A stretch of 64,000 nt of DNA from positions 310,001 through 374,000 of the forward strand of contig NZ_VSLZ01000001.1 in assembly GCF_010747475.1 (NCBI RefSeq), written 5' to 3'. This stretch comes from Halorussus sp. MSC15.2 (lineage in GTDB: Archaea; Halobacteriota; Halobacteria; Halobacteriales; Haladaptataceae). This document shows positions 1 through 8,456 of the stretch, in pieces. Each line of letters opens with the position of its first letter. The first letter of the stretch is position 1. The notes beneath the pieces are model-generated. The model did not search any database. It was given only the letters and a program-made list of their open reading frames with translations, and had not been told where the DNA came from. Made by a program: the position numbers and the translations under genes.

Positions 1-667
1 CCTCGCGCGCCGCGTTCACCGCGAAGGGTGCCGAGACGAACGTCATGGCGAGCACCATCCCGAGCATCGTCTGGAGGACGGTGAACTCGAAGGTGAACTC
101 GACGACCGGAATCGTGAATTTCACGCCGCCGAACGCGCCGCCCTTTCCGAACCCGAAGAGGATGGCGAGACCGGCGACGCTGTGGGGGACGACCAGCGGG
201 AGGTCCACCAGACTCTCGACCAACTGCTGTCCGGGGAACCCCCGCGCGAGGACCAGCGCGAGCGGTACCCCGAGCGCGACGCTGGCTATCGCGGCGAGCA
301 GCGGTGCGTACACCGAGAGGTAGAGCGCCCGCTGGACCGCGGGGTCGGCGGCCATCTCGGCGACCAGCGCGGGGTCCTGCCGGGCGACCAGCATCAGCAG
401 GGGCAGGCCGAGCGCGACCAGCAGGGTGGTCCCGAGCGTGGCCGCGAGGACGCCGAACGCGCCCCGGTTCCGGTAGGCCGCGATGGCTCCGGCCGAGAGG
501 ACCGCGAACCCGGCGTACGCCCCGGGGTAGCCGACCGCCAGCGCGGCCGCGAACGCGACGAGTTGGACCGACACGACCGCGAGGACTGCGGTCCCGGTGC
601 CGACTCGCGGCGCTGGCGTCCCCGCGGCGGTCCTCGCGGAACTCCGATTCTCGGCGTCTGTGCTCAC
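1..667 (-). CDS. wtpB: Tungstate/molybdate ABC transporter permease (5' part; runs off the window)
   Basis: About 222 residues are visible from a GTG start at 667; the gene continues beyond base 1. It is a polytopic membrane protein with at least five hydrophobic segments. A ModB/WtpB-type stretch reading ESLVDLPLVVPHSVAGL marks the loop that contacts the ATPase. It starts 4 bases after the stop of the binding-protein gene at 672, so the two are cotranscribed. It would form the membrane channel for oxyanion uptake that feeds the molybdenum or tungsten cofactor. The ATPase should lie just outside the window. Family assignment is firm; tungstate versus molybdate specificity is inferred from the partner. 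Confidence 0.85.
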   Translation of the reverse strand, partial: MSTDAENRSSARTAAGTPAPRVGTGTAVLAVVSVQLVAFAAALAVGYPGAYAGFAVLSAGAIAAYRNRGAFGVLAATLGTTLLVALGLPLLMLVARQDPALVAEMAADPAVQRALYLSVYAPLLAAIASVALGVPLALVLARGFPGQQLVESLVDLPLVVPHSVAGLAILFGFGKGGAFGGVKFTIPVVEFTFEFTVLQTMLGMVLAMTFVSAPFAVNAARE

Positions 668-671
668 GGTT

Positions 672-1775
672 TCACAGTTGGAGCGGTCCCACTGAAGCTT
701 TTGCTTCCGCGTGCCGGGCCACGCGGTCGGGCACGTCGCCGTCCTTCGTGACGACCGCGGGTTGCTTCGGGATGAGACCGTTGTCCTTCAGAATCTTCCG
801 GCCCGGTTCGGTTATCATGTACTCGACCCACTGCGCGCCCCGGGCGGGCGCCTCGGCCACGCTCGGCACGGTGATGCCGTACGCGATTGGCGCGCCGACG
901 TACTCGGTGCCGCCCGCGTTCACCGTCGCCTTCGCGTAGTGCTTCGCGTACTTCTGGCTCAGTTTCGAGAGGTCCACGTGGGGCTGGAGGTCCACGTACG
1001 GCATCCCCGACTGAGTGGCGATGGACCGGTAGTAGAGGGCGTAGTCGAGTTTGCCGGACTTCAACTGGCCCTCCAGTTTGGTCTCGGTCCCGGTCGGGAC
1101 GGTCATGTTGTCCCGTATCTTCTGGAAGGTCTGGTCGTCGTAGAGGCGATTTCCGTCCAACTGCTCCTTTCCCAACTGCATCGCCATGACCGCGCGGTAG
1201 CCGCCGGGGTCGATGGCCGGGTCGCTGTGGCCCACCGTCACGTCGTCGCGCGAGAGGATTTCCCACCAGTTGTCCGGGCCGATTTCGTCGGCACCGGGCG
1301 AGTCCTCGCGGTACTGGAGCGACATCGCGTTGGTGGCGAAGACGGCGTACCAACTGCCGTAGTCGGGCACCACGCGGTCCCGGATGAGCCGGAAGTCCGA
1401 GACGCCCAGTACGTCGGCTTTCCGGCCCTGTGCGGTGATTTTCTTCGTGGACGCGACCGACCCCTTCGCCTCTCGATTCACCGTCACGCCGTACTCATCC
1501 TCGAACTTCGGTTCGGCCGCACTGAACGGCGGCGCGAGACTTCCGGCGTGGAAGACGGTCATCGAGTCGGCGAGCGGCGTCGCGGTGTCGTCGGCCTCCT
1601 CGGTGGTCACCGCTTCGTCGGTCTCGGTCCCGGCGTCGGTGGTCGTCTCGTCCGTCGCTGTCCCGTCGGACGACTGGCCGCCGATACACCCGGCGAGTCC
1701 CCCGAGTCCGACCGCGCCGAGCGCGCCGGTCGCCTTCAGCAGGGCGCGCCGAGAGCGTTGTTCCCTCATAGACAC
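672..1775 (-). CDS. wtpA: Tungstate/molybdate-binding lipoprotein of an ABC transporter (WtpA-like)
   Basis: 367 residues. The N-terminus has a twin-arginine stretch (RRALLKATGA) and a lipobox LGGLAGC near residue 31, then a Thr/Asp-rich linker to about residue 68. The mature part begins TVFHAGSLAPPF, the oxyanion-binding start typical of WtpA proteins. Further family blocks are KADVLGVSDF and the YRS segment near residue 240. It captures the oxyanion outside the membrane and passes it to the permease encoded directly downstream. It is divergent from a ModE/TOBE gene at 1835, which suggests molybdate- or tungstate-responsive control from the 59-bp gap between them. Confidence 0.85.
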   Translation of the reverse strand: MSMREQRSRRALLKATGALGAVGLGGLAGCIGGQSSDGTATDETTTDAGTETDEAVTTEEADDTATPLADSMTVFHAGSLAPPFSAAEPKFEDEYGVTVNREAKGSVASTKKITAQGRKADVLGVSDFRLIRDRVVPDYGSWYAVFATNAMSLQYREDSPGADEIGPDNWWEILSRDDVTVGHSDPAIDPGGYRAVMAMQLGKEQLDGNRLYDDQTFQKIRDNMTVPTGTETKLEGQLKSGKLDYALYYRSIATQSGMPYVDLQPHVDLSKLSQKYAKHYAKATVNAGGTEYVGAPIAYGITVPSVAEAPARGAQWVEYMITEPGRKILKDNGLIPKQPAVVTKDGDVPDRVARHAEAKASVGPLQL

Positions 1776-1834
1776 AACCCCGTTCTATCGCCCGAGACAT
1801 AACGGTTTTGCTCCCCCGCACCGTCGGTCGCGGT

Positions 1835-2518
1835 ATGGACGCCGGATTCGAGGCCCACCTCCGGGCCGACGGGGTGGAGTTCGACGCCGCGGACGCCGAA
1901 CTCCTCAGGGCGGTGGACGACGAGGGGTCACTCAACCGGGCGGCCGACGCCCTCGGGCGGTCGTACTCCCGCGCCCACCAGCGACTCACCGCGCTGGAAG
2001 ACGCGCTGGGTCCGCTCGTCGCGCGCCAGCGCGGCGGGTCGGGCGGCGGCGGGAGCGAACTCACCGACGAGGCCCGGGACCTGCTGGCCCGGTTCGAGCG
2101 CCTCCGCGCGGAGTTCACCGGCACGGCGGAGGTAGAGGAGACGGTGCTGTCGGGACGGGTGGTCTCGCGGGAGGGCGAACTCGCCACGGTCGAGACCGAC
2201 GCCGGGCGGGTCCGGGCGCTGGCCCCGTCGGCCGACGAGGTGCAGGTCGCCGTCCGGGCCGACGCGGTGACGCTCAACGCGCCCGACGACGCGCCGCCCG
2301 AGGAGGCCACGAGCGCCCGGAACCGCTTCGCCGGGACCGTCGCGGCTATCGACGCCGGGGAGCAGGTCGCGCGCGTCCTCGTGGACGTGGGCGCGGACGC
2401 TCCGCTCGCGGCGCTGGTCACGATGTCGAGCGTCGAAAAACTCGACCTGCGCGAGGGGTCGGCGGTCGTGGCGTCGTTCAAGGCGACCGCGACCAGAGCG
2501 AGTCCGCGCGAGGTGTAG
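1835..2518 (+). CDS. ModE-type HTH regulator with TOBE/Mop domain
   Basis: 227 residues from ATG 1835; an upstream in-frame start at 1808 is less likely. The N-terminal 80 residues form a ModE/LysR-type winged helix (LLRAVDDEGSLNRAADALG). A Gly-rich hinge follows (GGSGGGGS). From about residue 107 two Mop/TOBE-like modules follow, starting LSGRVVSREG and RFAGTVAAIDAG, which bind molybdate or tungstate. It faces the transporter genes across a short intergenic region and is the obvious repressor of that operon. Molybdenum supply matters here because the nar-type enzyme and MobA are encoded nearby. Confidence 0.85.
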   Translation: MDAGFEAHLRADGVEFDAADAELLRAVDDEGSLNRAADALGRSYSRAHQRLTALEDALGPLVARQRGGSGGGGSELTDEARDLLARFERLRAEFTGTAEVEETVLSGRVVSREGELATVETDAGRVRALAPSADEVQVAVRADAVTLNAPDDAPPEEATSARNRFAGTVAAIDAGEQVARVLVDVGADAPLAALVTMSSVEKLDLREGSAVVASFKATATRASPREV

Positions 2519-2644
2519 TCGCTTGCCGAGTCGAGTTTCCCTCGCCCGTACACTGCCCCTACGCCGCGGAAGGGACGTCCTACGACCGCGGCCGGGCATA
2601 TTTGTCGGCCAATACTAAAGCTAACCGCGACGGAACTCGACGAC

Positions 2645-3844
2645 ATGTCTCCGGCTAACGACGACGGCCCGTCGGTCCTCGTTCCGACGGGCGTCGCGCC
2701 GTACAGTTACCCGTGTCTGCGGTCGCTCGGTCGGCGCGGCGTCCACACCGTCGCGGCGTCGGAACACGACCACGTCCCCGTGTTCGCCTCGCGGTTCTGC
2801 GACGAGACGGCCGCGCTCCCGTCGCCCGACGACGACCTGCTAGCGTACAAGGACGCGCTGGTGGGTCTCGCGGCGCGCGAGGACGTGGAGACCGTGATTC
2901 CCGTCAGGGAGTACGACGCCTACCTGCTCTCGAAGTACCGCGACGAGTTCACCGACTACGTCTCGCTCGAAGTGCCCGACATCGACACGCTAGCGCGGGT
3001 TCACGACCGGGTAGAACTCGCCGCCGCCGCGGAGGCCGCGGACGTGCCGGTGCCCGAGACCCGGGCGTTCGACGACGTCGAGGACTGGAGCGGCGAGCGC
3101 ATCCTCAAGTCCCGGTACAACCTGCTGGCCGACCAGTACGTCGAGACGCACGCGCCGAGCGAGGCCGAGGAGGTGAACGACGTCACGCACGTCCGGCCCG
3201 GCGAGAGCCCCGACCGCGAGCAACTGCTGGCCGAGATGAACCACGCGCCAATCGTGCAGGAGTTCGTCCCGTCGAGCGACGAGTACATGTTCGCGGCGCT
3301 GTACGACCGCGGCGAACCGGTCGCCACGTTCCAGCACCGCCAGATTCGGGGGAACTCCTACACCGGCGGCGGCGGGGTCTACCGGGAATCGACGTACGAC
3401 CCGGAACTCGAACGGGTGGCCCGCGACCTCCTCGGCGAACTCGACTGGCACGGACTGGCCTGCATCGAGTACATGGAACACGCCGAGACCGGCGAGTACT
3501 ACCTGACCGAAATCAACCCCCGGATGTGGCAGTCGCTCCCCTCGACGGTGCAGGCGGGCGCGGACTTCCCCTACTACTACTGGCTCCAGTCGCAGGGGCG
3601 GGAGGACGAAATCGACCCCGACTTCGAACTCGGCGTGGGGAGCCACCTGCTGTACGGCGAACTGGGTTACGTCGCCAGCGTCCTCCGCGACGACTCGCCA
3701 TTGGTGGAGCGCCCGACGCTCCGCGAGACGGCGTGGGAGATAGGCGAGTCGGTGGTCCGCCAGCCAAAGTTCGACTTCCTCCGTTTCGACGACCCGCGGC
3801 CGTTCGTCAGCGGCGTCGTCCAGACGCTCTCGAAGGGCGACTGA
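2645..3844 (+). CDS. ATP-grasp family carboxylate-amine ligase-like protein
   Basis: 399 residues. The N-terminal third is a pre-ATP-grasp Rossmann-like domain (VLVPTGVAPYSYPCLRSLG). The ATP-grasp core covers roughly residues 110-310. It shows ERILKSRYN as the ATP-binding lysine strand, VQEFVPSSDEY, and YYLTEINPRMWQSL carrying the magnesium ligands E and N. Such enzymes join a carboxylate to an amine through an acyl phosphate. The substrates cannot be read from the sequence. No operon partner is evident; the next gene is convergent. Related haloarchaeal proteins often sit near cell-surface or cofactor genes, but nothing here decides this. Confidence 0.8.
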   Translation: MSPANDDGPSVLVPTGVAPYSYPCLRSLGRRGVHTVAASEHDHVPVFASRFCDETAALPSPDDDLLAYKDALVGLAAREDVETVIPVREYDAYLLSKYRDEFTDYVSLEVPDIDTLARVHDRVELAAAAEAADVPVPETRAFDDVEDWSGERILKSRYNLLADQYVETHAPSEAEEVNDVTHVRPGESPDREQLLAEMNHAPIVQEFVPSSDEYMFAALYDRGEPVATFQHRQIRGNSYTGGGGVYRESTYDPELERVARDLLGELDWHGLACIEYMEHAETGEYYLTEINPRMWQSLPSTVQAGADFPYYYWLQSQGREDEIDPDFELGVGSHLLYGELGYVASVLRDDSPLVERPTLRETAWEIGESVVRQPKFDFLRFDDPRPFVSGVVQTLSKGD

Positions 3845-3897
3845 ACCGGAGGACGTTCTGCGGCGAGTACGCTTCCGAGAAGAAATCTACCGCCGGA

Positions 3898-4764
3898 TTA
3901 CGGCGTGACGTCGTCTATCAGGTCCGCGATTTCGGTTCGCACGTCCTCGTCGACCGGCCGATGGGGTTTGCGGGGATACCCCGCGGACACGCCGCGCTCG
4001 GCCATCGCGGCCTTCGCGCCGGGCACGCCGTACTTCGACGTGACCGCCCGGTTGAGTTCGACCAGTTCGGCGTTGAGTTGGCGGGCCGCCTCGTCCTCGC
4101 CCGCGATGTGGAGTTGGTAGATTTCGCTGGCGCGCTCGGGCGCGACGTTCGCCAGTCCCAGAATTCCGCCGTCAGCACCCGCGTCGAGGGCGTGAGCGTA
4201 GACGCTCCCGCTCCCGACCAGCAGGTCGAACGACGCGTCCTCGGTCAGTCGGCGCTCGCGCTGGAGGGTCTCGACGTCGCCGCTGGAATCCTTCATCCCG
4301 GCCACGTTGTCGTGGTCGGCGAGTCGGCCCACCACCTCCGGCGAGAGTTTCACGTCGGTGTAGGCCGGGACGCTGTAGAGGTAGACCGGAATTTGACTCT
4401 CGTCGGCCACCTCGCGGTAGTACGCCTCCATCGCCTCGTCGTCGTGACTGTAGTAGAACGGTGTCACCACGAGCGCGGCGTCCGCGCCCACCTCGGCCGC
4501 GAGGTCGGTCTGGCGGAGCGTCTCGGCCAGTCCGGGGTGGCCCGTCCCTGCCATCACCGGAACGTCGGCCTCGTCGGCCACTATCTCGACCACGCGGGCG
4601 CGCTCCTCGACGCCCATCAGTTCGGCCTCGCTGTTCGACCCGCAGGGCACGATGAAGTCCACGCCGCCGTCCTGCACCCACCTGACGAGTTCGCGGAGTC
4701 GCTCGGCGTCGAGTTCCCCGTCCTCGTCGAAGGGCGTAATCAGCGGCACGCCGGTTCCGTCCAT
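3898..4764 (-). CDS. DapA/N-acetylneuraminate lyase superfamily aldolase or dehydratase
   Basis: 288 residues from ATG 4764 (MDGTGVPLITPF), which matches the family N-terminus; the frame stays open upstream only because of base composition. It is a class I aldolase TIM barrel. Visible are the GSNSEAELM substrate loop (GTTGE in DapA), the catalytic Tyr in YLYSVPAYT and the Schiff-base Lys in NVAGMKDSSGD. The loop differs from canonical DapA, so a role as 2-keto-3-deoxy-sugar-acid aldolase is possible. That would fit the galactonate dehydratase at 44968, but the distance gives no support. Substrate unknown. Confidence 0.8.
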   Translation of the reverse strand: MDGTGVPLITPFDEDGELDAERLRELVRWVQDGGVDFIVPCGSNSEAELMGVEERARVVEIVADEADVPVMAGTGHPGLAETLRQTDLAAEVGADAALVVTPFYYSHDDEAMEAYYREVADESQIPVYLYSVPAYTDVKLSPEVVGRLADHDNVAGMKDSSGDVETLQRERRLTEDASFDLLVGSGSVYAHALDAGADGGILGLANVAPERASEIYQLHIAGEDEAARQLNAELVELNRAVTSKYGVPGAKAAMAERGVSAGYPRKPHRPVDEDVRTEIADLIDDVTP

Positions 4765-5522
4765 ACGTCCCGTCTCGGTCCGGCCGACCTTGAAGGTAGG
4801 CGACCCGGCAAGTGAACCGACGCGGTCATCGGCCGACCGGCGCGATGCGGTTTCCGCCCGGGGTCGCGACTCCCCGAGCGGGCGTCGCAGTTCTGGCGGG
4901 ATTCGGCCGACGTCCGTCTGACGCACTTTTAAGTTAGTCCCGTTCACACCGCCGACTGGGCGCGCGTCGAAGGCCTCTCTCCCCCATCCTCCCACACCGC
5001 GCGCCCGGCACACCACCACACCCTCTCCCACTCCCCCTTCGGCGTTCCCCCGACGAGCCTCGGGTTCTCCTCCGCCCTCGCTCGTCGCGTTCGGACCTGC
5101 GAACGACCACCCCATTCGCTAGTAACCACTACTTACGTCATCCTTAGGCGGTGGCTGTCGGCCGCCGGTCACGCGAAGACCGCACGTACAGTCGGCCCAG
5201 ACTGCACATAACAAAGTCCCAGTCCGCCAAAGAAGGAACTGCGCCCGACGGCTCGGGCGCGAAGCGTGCAGCAGTCTCCCGGTCGGCATCCCGACGACGC
5301 CGGAGGCTCTGGCGGCGAGTTGGCTTCTCGCCACAGTGTCACCAATCCTCCCACGAAAGTTCTCGTTTCGGGGTGCCAACCACTGACCCCGCGCTACCCA
5401 CTGCCCTCCCGGTCCGCTTTTTACCGGACCTTCCTCTCGTTCCGCGCGTTCCTCGTTCGCTTCGAGTCCCGACTCTCGCTCCCTCGGTTACCGATTCTAC
5501 GAACCAAACTCCGGACCCCCGA
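4765..5522. other. 758-bp intergenic region without a recognisable gene
   Basis: No reading frame here has family features or a convincing start. The plus strand is strongly C-rich between about 4960 and 5110. A more structured stretch from about 5130 to 5350 has short inverted repeats such as the GC stem around 5247-5262. I compared it with what I remember of archaeal SRP and RNase P RNA signatures and saw no match. An undescribed noncoding RNA is possible but unsupported. Confidence 0.4.
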
Positions 5523-6197
5523 TTACTCGGCGGGTTCGGCTGCTTCGCCTTGGAGGAGTCGGCGCACCTCCGAGAGCGCGGTCTGGTCGGCGATGACGGC
5601 GAGTTGGTCGCCGACTTCGATGGTCGCGTTCGGCAGCGGAATCGTCATCTGCTCGTGTTCCCTGCCGTGAGCGTAGATGCGTGCGTTCTCGGGGAGTTCC
5701 ACCGTACTGACCTGCTGGCTGACGACCGGCGACTCGTCGGGGACGACGACGGTAGTCAACTGGAGTTGCTCGGTCAGGTCCGCGATGACGTTGAAGTTAC
5801 CGCCGAGCAGCGCCGTCTTCGCACCCGCCGCGCCGAGTCGCTCGGGGTAGACCACCTCGTCCACATCGTCGGCGAACTTGTGGTAGATGTCCTCGCGGTA
5901 GTCCTCGTCGATGCGCAGGACGGTCCGACACCCGTGGTGCTTGCCTATCATGCACGCCGCGAAGTTGACGTTGAGGTCGCCGGTCAACCCGCCGATGGCG
6001 TCGGCGGTCTCGGGGTCGGTCTGCTCGATTATCTCCTCGCTGGTCCCGTCTCCTTCGACGACCATGAACCCCTCGTCCCGGGCGCGGTCGGCCTTCTCCG
6101 TGTCGTTCTCGACGACCGTCACCTCGTGGCCCTCCTCCTGTAGGATGCGGGCGGTTCGCAGGCCGACTCTTCCTGCACCCACGATAACAAGCCTCAT
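5523..6197 (-). CDS. TrkA-N/TrkA-C potassium-channel regulatory protein
   Basis: 224 residues from ATG 6197 (MRLVIVGAGRVGLRTA). An in-frame codon 27 bases upstream gives an extension unlike the family. Residues 1-120 form an RCK/TrkA-N Rossmann domain with GAGRVG for NAD binding and an acidic residue ending strand 2 (VVEND). Residues 140-224 form a TrkA-C domain ending in VGDQLAVIADQTAL. Such proteins gate Trk/Ktr potassium channels in response to nucleotides. No channel gene is adjacent. Potassium is the main compatible solute of haloarchaea, so stand-alone copies are common. Confidence 0.85.
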   Translation of the reverse strand: MRLVIVGAGRVGLRTARILQEEGHEVTVVENDTEKADRARDEGFMVVEGDGTSEEIIEQTDPETADAIGGLTGDLNVNFAACMIGKHHGCRTVLRIDEDYREDIYHKFADDVDEVVYPERLGAAGAKTALLGGNFNVIADLTEQLQLTTVVVPDESPVVSQQVSTVELPENARIYAHGREHEQMTIPLPNATIEVGDQLAVIADQTALSEVRRLLQGEAAEPAE

Positions 6198-6328
6198 GGA
6201 TAGACGTACTCCGAGCGGAAACAAAAGGTTTCGCGTCGAGATGGTCGGGCGAAGCGGTCGCTCGGGAGGCGGTCGTTCGTCAGTTCCGCGAACCGCGGCG
6301 GCCGGTTCGACTCCCCGGAAATCGGCGG

Positions 6329-6739
6329 TCAGTACGAGACGTTACCGTCGAGCAGGTCCGAAACCGTCTGGCGCACGACCTCCGTCCCGGCGAGCGGTTT
6401 GGTGAGGTACGTGTCGCAGTCGAGGTCCCCGGACCGTTCGTCCGCGGAGACGATTGCGACCCGGCAGTCGTAGCCGTCCTCCCGAATCTCTTCGAGGAGT
6501 TCGTCACCGGAGACGTCGGGGAGGCGGCGGTCGAGTAGCACCACGTCGATTCCCTCGTGGAGCGACTCCCGGGCCTCCGCTCCGGTGTACGCGGTCAGAA
6601 CCTCGTACCGTTCGGGGAGCGCGCGAGCGAACCCGTCCGCGAGCGGTCGATTGTCGTCTACGATCAGTACGGTCGGCGATTCGGTTCGAGGGATATCTAT
6701 AGACACCAACGTCTCCCTACTGTCCCCGTGGTGGTCCAA
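6329..6739 (-). CDS. Single-domain response regulator (REC domain)
   Basis: 136 residues. A short variable N-terminus is followed by one receiver domain. It shows VLIVDDNRPL (acidic pocket), the phosphorylatable Asp in VVLLDRRLPD, a conserved Ser in VAIVSADER and the Lys in TYLTKPLAG. No output domain follows, so it signals by protein contact. No histidine kinase gene is nearby. It is divergent from the wHTH gene at 6854, and the 114-bp gap holds a direct repeat. Confidence 0.85.
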   Translation of the reverse strand: MDHHGDSRETLVSIDIPRTESPTVLIVDDNRPLADGFARALPERYEVLTAYTGAEARESLHEGIDVVLLDRRLPDVSGDELLEEIREDGYDCRVAIVSADERSGDLDCDTYLTKPLAGTEVVRQTVSDLLDGNVSY

Positions 6740-6751
6740 CTATAACGATGG

Positions 6752-6782
6752 TGCAGTTCGTTGCAGACAGTTGCAGTTCGTT
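6752..6782. repeat. Direct repeat TGCAGTTCGTT, two copies spaced 20 bp
   Basis: Copies at 6752-6762 and 6772-6782 lie on the same strand, two helical turns apart, between the divergent response-regulator and wHTH genes. The spacing suggests a binding site for a dimer on one DNA face. The TATA-like CTTATGTT for the plus-strand gene follows at about 6822. Function is inferred. Confidence 0.45.
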
Positions 6783-6853
6783 TCACGCCGCTGAACCGTC
6801 CCGCGCCGTGGAAGTCGAACGGCTTATGTTCGTATCCGGACGAATCCCACTCG

Positions 6854-7231
6854 ATGGTCCGCGACCCGCTCGCGACCGAGGACTCCCCGGAACTTCAACC
6901 CGTCCTCGACGCCTTGGACGACCCCGAATGCCGACGCATCGTCCGCCAACTCGACGAACCCATGACAGCAAGCGAAATTTCCACTCAGTGTGACATCCCG
7001 ACCTCGACCACGTACCGGAAGCTAGAGCGACTCACCGACGCGTCGATTCTCTCGGAGAAGACCGCTATCAGGACCGACGGTCACCACACCTCCGAGTACT
7101 CGCTGGCGTTCGAGGAGGTCTCGGTGTACCTCGACGAGGGCCGCCAGTTCGAGGTGTCCATCTCCCGCCCGACGCAGTCGGCCGAAGAGCAACTCGCGGG
7201 CCTCTGGGCCGAGGTCCGCAAGGAGACCTGA
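6854..7231 (+). CDS. ArsR-like winged-helix transcriptional regulator
   Basis: 125 residues from ATG 6854 (MVRDPLATED); a longer frame from 6761 would include the TATA-like element near 6822. Residues 15-85 are a winged helix of the type common in haloarchaea. It starts VLDALDDPECRRIVRQL, and the recognition helix lies near CDIPTSTTYRKLERL. A C-terminal effector or dimer part of 40 residues follows. One base separates it from the small membrane protein at 7233, so they form a two-gene operon. This pairing of a wHTH with a DUF7521-like membrane protein recurs in haloarchaea, and it may control its partner. Confidence 0.85.
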   Translation: MVRDPLATEDSPELQPVLDALDDPECRRIVRQLDEPMTASEISTQCDIPTSTTYRKLERLTDASILSEKTAIRTDGHHTSEYSLAFEEVSVYLDEGRQFEVSISRPTQSAEEQLAGLWAEVRKET

Positions 7232-7232
7232 G

Positions 7233-7508
7233 ATGGTTCACGTCACCTCCACCGTCGTCGCGCTCAAGACGATAACGCTCGTGCTGGGCGGTCTCATCAC
7301 CTACTTCGCGTTCAAGGCGTACCGCCGGACCGGGGCCGCCGCGCTCAGGGCGCTGGCGCTCGGATTCGGTACCGTCACGCTCGGGTCGCTGCTCGCGGGC
7401 GTCGTGGACCGCCTGCTCGTCACCACCGGGTCGGTGGCGCTCGTGGTCGAGAGCGCGCTGACCGCGGTCGGGTTCGCGATAATCCTCTACTCGCTGTACG
7501 CCGAATGA
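7233..7508 (+). CDS. Small three-helix membrane protein (DUF7521-like)
   Basis: 91 residues with three hydrophobic helices at about 7-25, 38-57 and 66-88, separated by short charged loops (KAYRRTG, DRLL). There is no enzymatic motif. It starts one base after the stop of the wHTH gene and must be translationally linked to it. The pair may act as a membrane-linked sensor and regulator, which is inference from gene order only. Confidence 0.75.
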   Translation: MVHVTSTVVALKTITLVLGGLITYFAFKAYRRTGAAALRALALGFGTVTLGSLLAGVVDRLLVTTGSVALVVESALTAVGFAIILYSLYAE

Positions 7509-7532
7509 GGGTCGTCGGGCCGCTTCGGCGCT

Positions 7533-8312
7533 CTATCTGACTGCCTCGCGCTCGGCCTCGACTTTCTCGGCGTAGGCGCTCGCTATCCGGTCGAGAATCG
7601 CCTCTCCGGCCTCCGAAGTCGCCTCCCGCGGGTCGCCGAGGACCCCGTTCTCGGTGATGGCCTCGAACCCCTCGCTCAGTAGCCGAGACGTCGAGACGTC
7701 TCCCTCGTGGCCCACCTCCAGTTCGTCGGTTCGGACCAGACCCTCCTCGACCGCCAGCACGACGGCGGTCTCGACGGCCCCCGCGTGAACGACTGGTTCC
7801 TCGTACTCGACGCCCGCCGCTCGAAGCCCCTCGTTCTGTAACGCCATGAGTTCGTCCAAGTCGGCGAGCGCGACCACGTTCGCGTCGATTTCCCGCGCGA
7901 TTTCGGGTGCGACCGTCTCGACCGGCGCGAAGTTCCCGCCGTGAGTCGGGACGAGGACGACATGTTCGAAGCCGTGTTCGTCGAGCGACCGGCAGTACGA
8001 CCGAATCAGGTCCATCAGGGTCTCGGGCGGAATCGTGATGGTGCCGGGGAACTCCATGTGGTGGCCCGAACACCCCGGCCGAATCGTCGGCGCGGCCAGC
8101 GCGTCGCCGAGTTCCTCGGCGATTCGCCGGGCGAGTTCGTCGCCTGCGAGCGCGTCCATAACCAGCGGGAGGTGCGGCCCGTGTTGCTCGACCGCCCCGA
8201 CCGCCACCACCGCAGTTCTGGTCCCGTCTTCGAGCGCCGCCTCGATTTCGGGCCACGTGCAGTCGGCCAACGCTACCGGACGGTGCTCGGTATCGGACTC
8301 TCTTCCTGTCAT
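7533..8312 (-). CDS. Creatininase (creatinine amidohydrolase) family protein
   Basis: 259 residues of the creatininase fold. Metal-binding motifs are visible: GAVEQHGPHLPLVMDAL near residue 40 (Glu, His, Asp), GCSGHHMEFPGT near 83 and PTHGGNF near 125 (His). A late Glu lies in VHAGAVET. Members hydrolyse amide bonds, for example in creatinine or in formamide intermediates of riboflavin and F420 synthesis (ArfB). The archaeal gene could be an ArfB-type N-formylase, but nothing beside it supports this. It is convergent with the 7233 gene. Confidence 0.85.
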   Translation of the reverse strand: MTGRESDTEHRPVALADCTWPEIEAALEDGTRTAVVAVGAVEQHGPHLPLVMDALAGDELARRIAEELGDALAAPTIRPGCSGHHMEFPGTITIPPETLMDLIRSYCRSLDEHGFEHVVLVPTHGGNFAPVETVAPEIAREIDANVVALADLDELMALQNEGLRAAGVEYEEPVVHAGAVETAVVLAVEEGLVRTDELEVGHEGDVSTSRLLSEGFEAITENGVLGDPREATSEAGEAILDRIASAYAEKVEAEREAVR

Positions 8313-8456
8313 ACTATCGTCGTGTGTCCCGGGGGAGAAAAATCCTCGCTCCGCCTCGACGACGTTCAGAAAGTCTCGACCGGGACCGCGGACCGACTCC
8401 GACCGCGAACCGAACGAGACCGCAGAGAGGAGAGAATCGTCGGTCGAACGAGCGGT

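Noticed and set aside
4765-5115. N-terminal extension of the DapA-like gene to 5115
   Set aside because: The added residues are low-complexity and unlike the family; MDGTGVPLITPF at 4764 is the normal start.
4930-5520. SRP RNA or RNase P RNA
   Set aside because: The conserved sequence blocks I know for these RNAs were not found on either strand.
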